Origin: Gammaproteobacteria bacterium
Lineage (GTDB): Bacteria; Pseudomonadota; Gammaproteobacteria; Enterobacterales; Kangiellaceae
Length of the DNA stretch: 43,428 nucleotides
NCBI GenBank assembly: GCA_029880585.1
Contig: JAOUOC010000004.1
Span: forward strand, 1 to 43,428
Direction: 5' to 3'
This document shows positions 41,693 through 43,428 of this stretch, piece after piece. Below the pieces are notes generated by a model. It saw only the letters and a program-made list of their open reading frames with translations. It did not search any database and had not been told where the DNA came from. Both the position numbers and the translations under genes were made by a program. Within the stretch, counting starts at the first letter, position 1. Each line of letters begins with the position of its first letter.

Positions 41693-43285
41693 TTAACCCT
41701 TAAGACTCTCAACCAAATGCGTCGCCGCTCTGGCAGTCAACCCATAAATTGACAACTGGGGATTCACTCCAAGGCTGGTTGGGAAAACGGAAGCATCCAT
41801 CACACTAAGACCTTCCACATGATGATGTTGATGATAGCTGTTCACCACCGATTGAGACTTATCCTCACCCATTGCACAACCGCCCATCAAATGCGCGGTA
41901 AAGAGTTTGGCTCTGAGCGGTTTCATTGGTAAGGTTTCCAAAGCCTTTTTCGCCTCGCTCCAGGAGTTGATAAATCCCGCATCCCGATGCATTGGCATAA
42001 CTTGCTTTGCACCAGCAGCAAATTGCAACTCCATCATATTGGCAAAGGATTCTTTAAAGGTTTTCCACAAAATTGGCGTAAGCGGATAATCCAGAACTGG
42101 GTAACCGTGTTTGTCGAGTTCGATACTGCCACCCTGACTTTCTTCATGGAAACCATCTCGCACCAACGCCAGCACTGCATTTATGTGAGGCAATTGTTCC
42201 ATCACCTTGGCATGCTCTTCACCGAAACCATTGACCATAATTGAGGATAACACTGGATGCATAGGTGGCACTTCCAGTTTGTATCCGATGGATTGATCTC
42301 GCCATTGGAATTCATCACTGTAAATAGATTGTGGAGCACCGGAAAAGCCCTCGACTTTTTCACCAAATAAACCGAGGGTCAGATTAACTGGATGAATCAT
42401 GGTTCTTTTACCGATGAGGCTGTTGGGGTCGGCAATTTGAGAACGCAACAACACCGCAGGCGTACCAATGGCTCCCGCACTCATCACCACATGTTTGGCT
42501 TTTATCGTGCCTGTGATGCCATTTCTTATCTGGCCATTATGATCAATAAATTTAACTTCAACACCAGTTGCCTTGTCATTTTGAACCAGAATTTTTTCTA
42601 CGCGCGTTCGACTCATCAAGGTCGCACCATGATTGAGCGCAGCTGGAATGGTGGTGACTAACATCGACTGCTTGGCATTAATCGGACAGCCGGTACCACA
42701 ATAGCCCAGATTGGCACAACCATTGACATTTCGAGCAATAACACCTGAACTCCAGCCGAGTTGGGTTGCACCTTGTCTTAAAATTTCATTATTCATATTC
42801 GGTGGTACTGGCCAGGGATTAATATTGAGTCTTTGTTCGACCCATTCAAACCAGGGCTTCATGCTTTCTTCCGTAATCCCTTCAACCCCATGATGAGTTT
42901 GCCACTGTTTTAAAGTTTGAGCTGGTGTTCTAAAACTTGATGTCCAGTTAACTGTTGTCGAACCACCAACGGCTCGCCCTTGCATCACACTAATGGCCTT
43001 GTCTTTGGTTTTGCGCGCTGCGGATTCCTGATACAGATCGGGATAGGCTGTTTTTTCTTTCATATCAAAATGATCAGAATGACGCAAAGGCCCTTCTTCC
43101 ACCATCACAACCTTGAAACCAGCCTTACTTAATATCTCGGCTGCAATTCCGCCACCAGCACCAGTTCCAACAATAACGACATCAGCGTCAAGCGTGACTT
43201 TATCGGAAACTTTTTCACCATCAATTAACTGCCAATTATTTGCGGCAATATTTTCACTTGAGAAAGGATTATTGGGTAAACTCAT
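41693..43285 (-). CDS. GMC-family FAD-dependent oxidoreductase
   Basis: The 530-residue enzyme has the FAD-binding VVIVGTGAGGGIAAEILSKAGFKVVMVEEGP (about residues 35-65), GRAVGGSTTVNWTSSFRTP (GMC signature 1), a Cys-rich stretch NGCANLGYCGTGCPINAKQSM (about 188-208), HVVMSAGAIGTPAVLLRS (GMC signature 2), AHLMGGCAMGEDKSQSVVNS and a final NPQLSIYGLTARAATHLVE. It oxidises an alcohol or sterol-like substrate, which the sequence does not specify. The upstream partial gene encodes a small subunit typical of such pairs. The ATG at 43285 follows that gene's stop by one base. Confidence 0.93.
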   Translation of the reverse strand: MSLPNNPFSSENIAANNWQLIDGEKVSDKVTLDADVVIVGTGAGGGIAAEILSKAGFKVVMVEEGPLRHSDHFDMKEKTAYPDLYQESAARKTKDKAISVMQGRAVGGSTTVNWTSSFRTPAQTLKQWQTHHGVEGITEESMKPWFEWVEQRLNINPWPVPPNMNNEILRQGATQLGWSSGVIARNVNGCANLGYCGTGCPINAKQSMLVTTIPAALNHGATLMSRTRVEKILVQNDKATGVEVKFIDHNGQIRNGITGTIKAKHVVMSAGAIGTPAVLLRSQIADPNSLIGKRTMIHPVNLTLGLFGEKVEGFSGAPQSIYSDEFQWRDQSIGYKLEVPPMHPVLSSIMVNGFGEEHAKVMEQLPHINAVLALVRDGFHEESQGGSIELDKHGYPVLDYPLTPILWKTFKESFANMMELQFAAGAKQVMPMHRDAGFINSWSEAKKALETLPMKPLRAKLFTAHLMGGCAMGEDKSQSVVNSYHQHHHVEGLSVMDASVFPTSLGVNPQLSIYGLTARAATHLVESLKG

Positions 43286-43286
43286 C

Positions 43287-43428
43287 TTATTGTCCTCCCA
43301 AACCTAAATTGGGTGGCCCCATATATCCAATAGACTGCCAGCTATTGGATTCGGCATAATAACTGCCCAAAACCAGTGACTTAAGACCCTGATAACCTAC
43401 TTGCAAAAGATCGATGAAACTGTTTCGC
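43287..43428 (-). CDS. C-terminal part of a GMC-oxidoreductase partner subunit (cut by window end)
   Basis: This frame is absent from the ORF track because its start lies beyond the window. The last 46 or so residues read RNSFIDLLQVGYQGLKSLVLGSYYAESNSWQSIGYMGPPNLGLGGQ. The L..LVLGSYY...W..IGY.GPP ending is typical of the small (gluconate 2-dehydrogenase subunit 3-like or ferritin-like) partner encoded beside GMC oxidoreductases. A GGAGGA-containing end overlaps the ribosome site of the GMC gene, so the pair is translationally coupled. Family call is from pattern memory. Confidence 0.75.
   Translation of the reverse strand, partial: RNSFIDLLQVGYQGLKSLVLGSYYAESNSWQSIGYMGPPNLGLGGQ

Overview
The window looks like chromosomal DNA from a low-to-moderate GC gammaproteobacterium. 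The evidence is gammaproteobacterial gene order: pilMNOP divergent from mrcA, crp divergent from a yhfA-type osmC gene, prmA-dusB-fis-purH(-purD), and yibN-secB-gpsA-trmL near gpmM-envC. The protein sequences of Crp, Fis, SerA, DusB and YhfA read very close to what I remember of their E. coli counterparts. An Oceanospirillales/Kangiellaceae-like marine lineage would fit, but I cannot fix the genus from sequence alone. I saw no tRNA, rRNA, CRISPR array, transposase or prophage gene.

Layout. 1-2.5 kb (-): type IV pilus alignment genes pilM-N-O-P (pilP cut by the edge). 3.0-6.5 kb (+): mrcA (PBP1A) and a DMT/EamA exporter. 6.5-9 kb: crp, a divergent yhfA-like osmC gene, and nagA. 9-11.4 kb (-): phoR, phoB with an 11-bp-spaced Pho box, and an orphan acyl carrier protein. 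11.6-12.8 kb (+): serA. 12.9-16.8 kb (-): an accessory-looking stack (4HBT thioesterase, GNAT, alpha/beta hydrolase, P-loop kinase, two small or secreted unknowns, DUF817). 17-19.4 kb (+): ntrB-ntrC behind a GCACCA-N3-TAGTGC operator. 19.7-22.2 kb (-): yibN-secB-gpsA-trmL. 22.5-27.3 kb (-): a five-gene Ser/Thr phospho-signalling operon (CHASE2-type sensor kinase, PP2C phosphatase, FHA protein, SPFH/QmcA protein, NfeD protein) ending in a hairpin terminator. 27.5-30.2 kb (+): gpmM-envC. 30.2-37.7 kb (-): prmA, a zinc-ribbon/DUF3426 membrane protein, dusB, fis, purH, a small outer-membrane barrel gene, purD. 37.8-43.4 kb: two tandem paralogous beta-barrel genes, two small unknown genes, a lipoprotein with a formylglycine-generating-enzyme-like fold but no catalytic cysteines, a membrane-anchored unknown, and a GMC oxidoreductase with its partner subunit cut by the window end.

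The most interesting unit is the 22.5-27.3 kb operon. In E. coli, yibN and gpmM-envC lie close together. Here a complete kinase-phosphatase-FHA circuit with an SPFH/NfeD membrane-scaffold pair sits between them. The kinase's juxtamembrane linker and the FHA protein's C-terminal tail share an L-[DE]-x-T-x-[LV]-I motif, which fits the pThr-x-x-Ile class of FHA ligands. This suggests a testable docking or self-inhibition switch. No type VI secretion genes are visible nearby. The rest is mostly housekeeping, with regulatory sites supporting PhoB and NtrC autoregulation.
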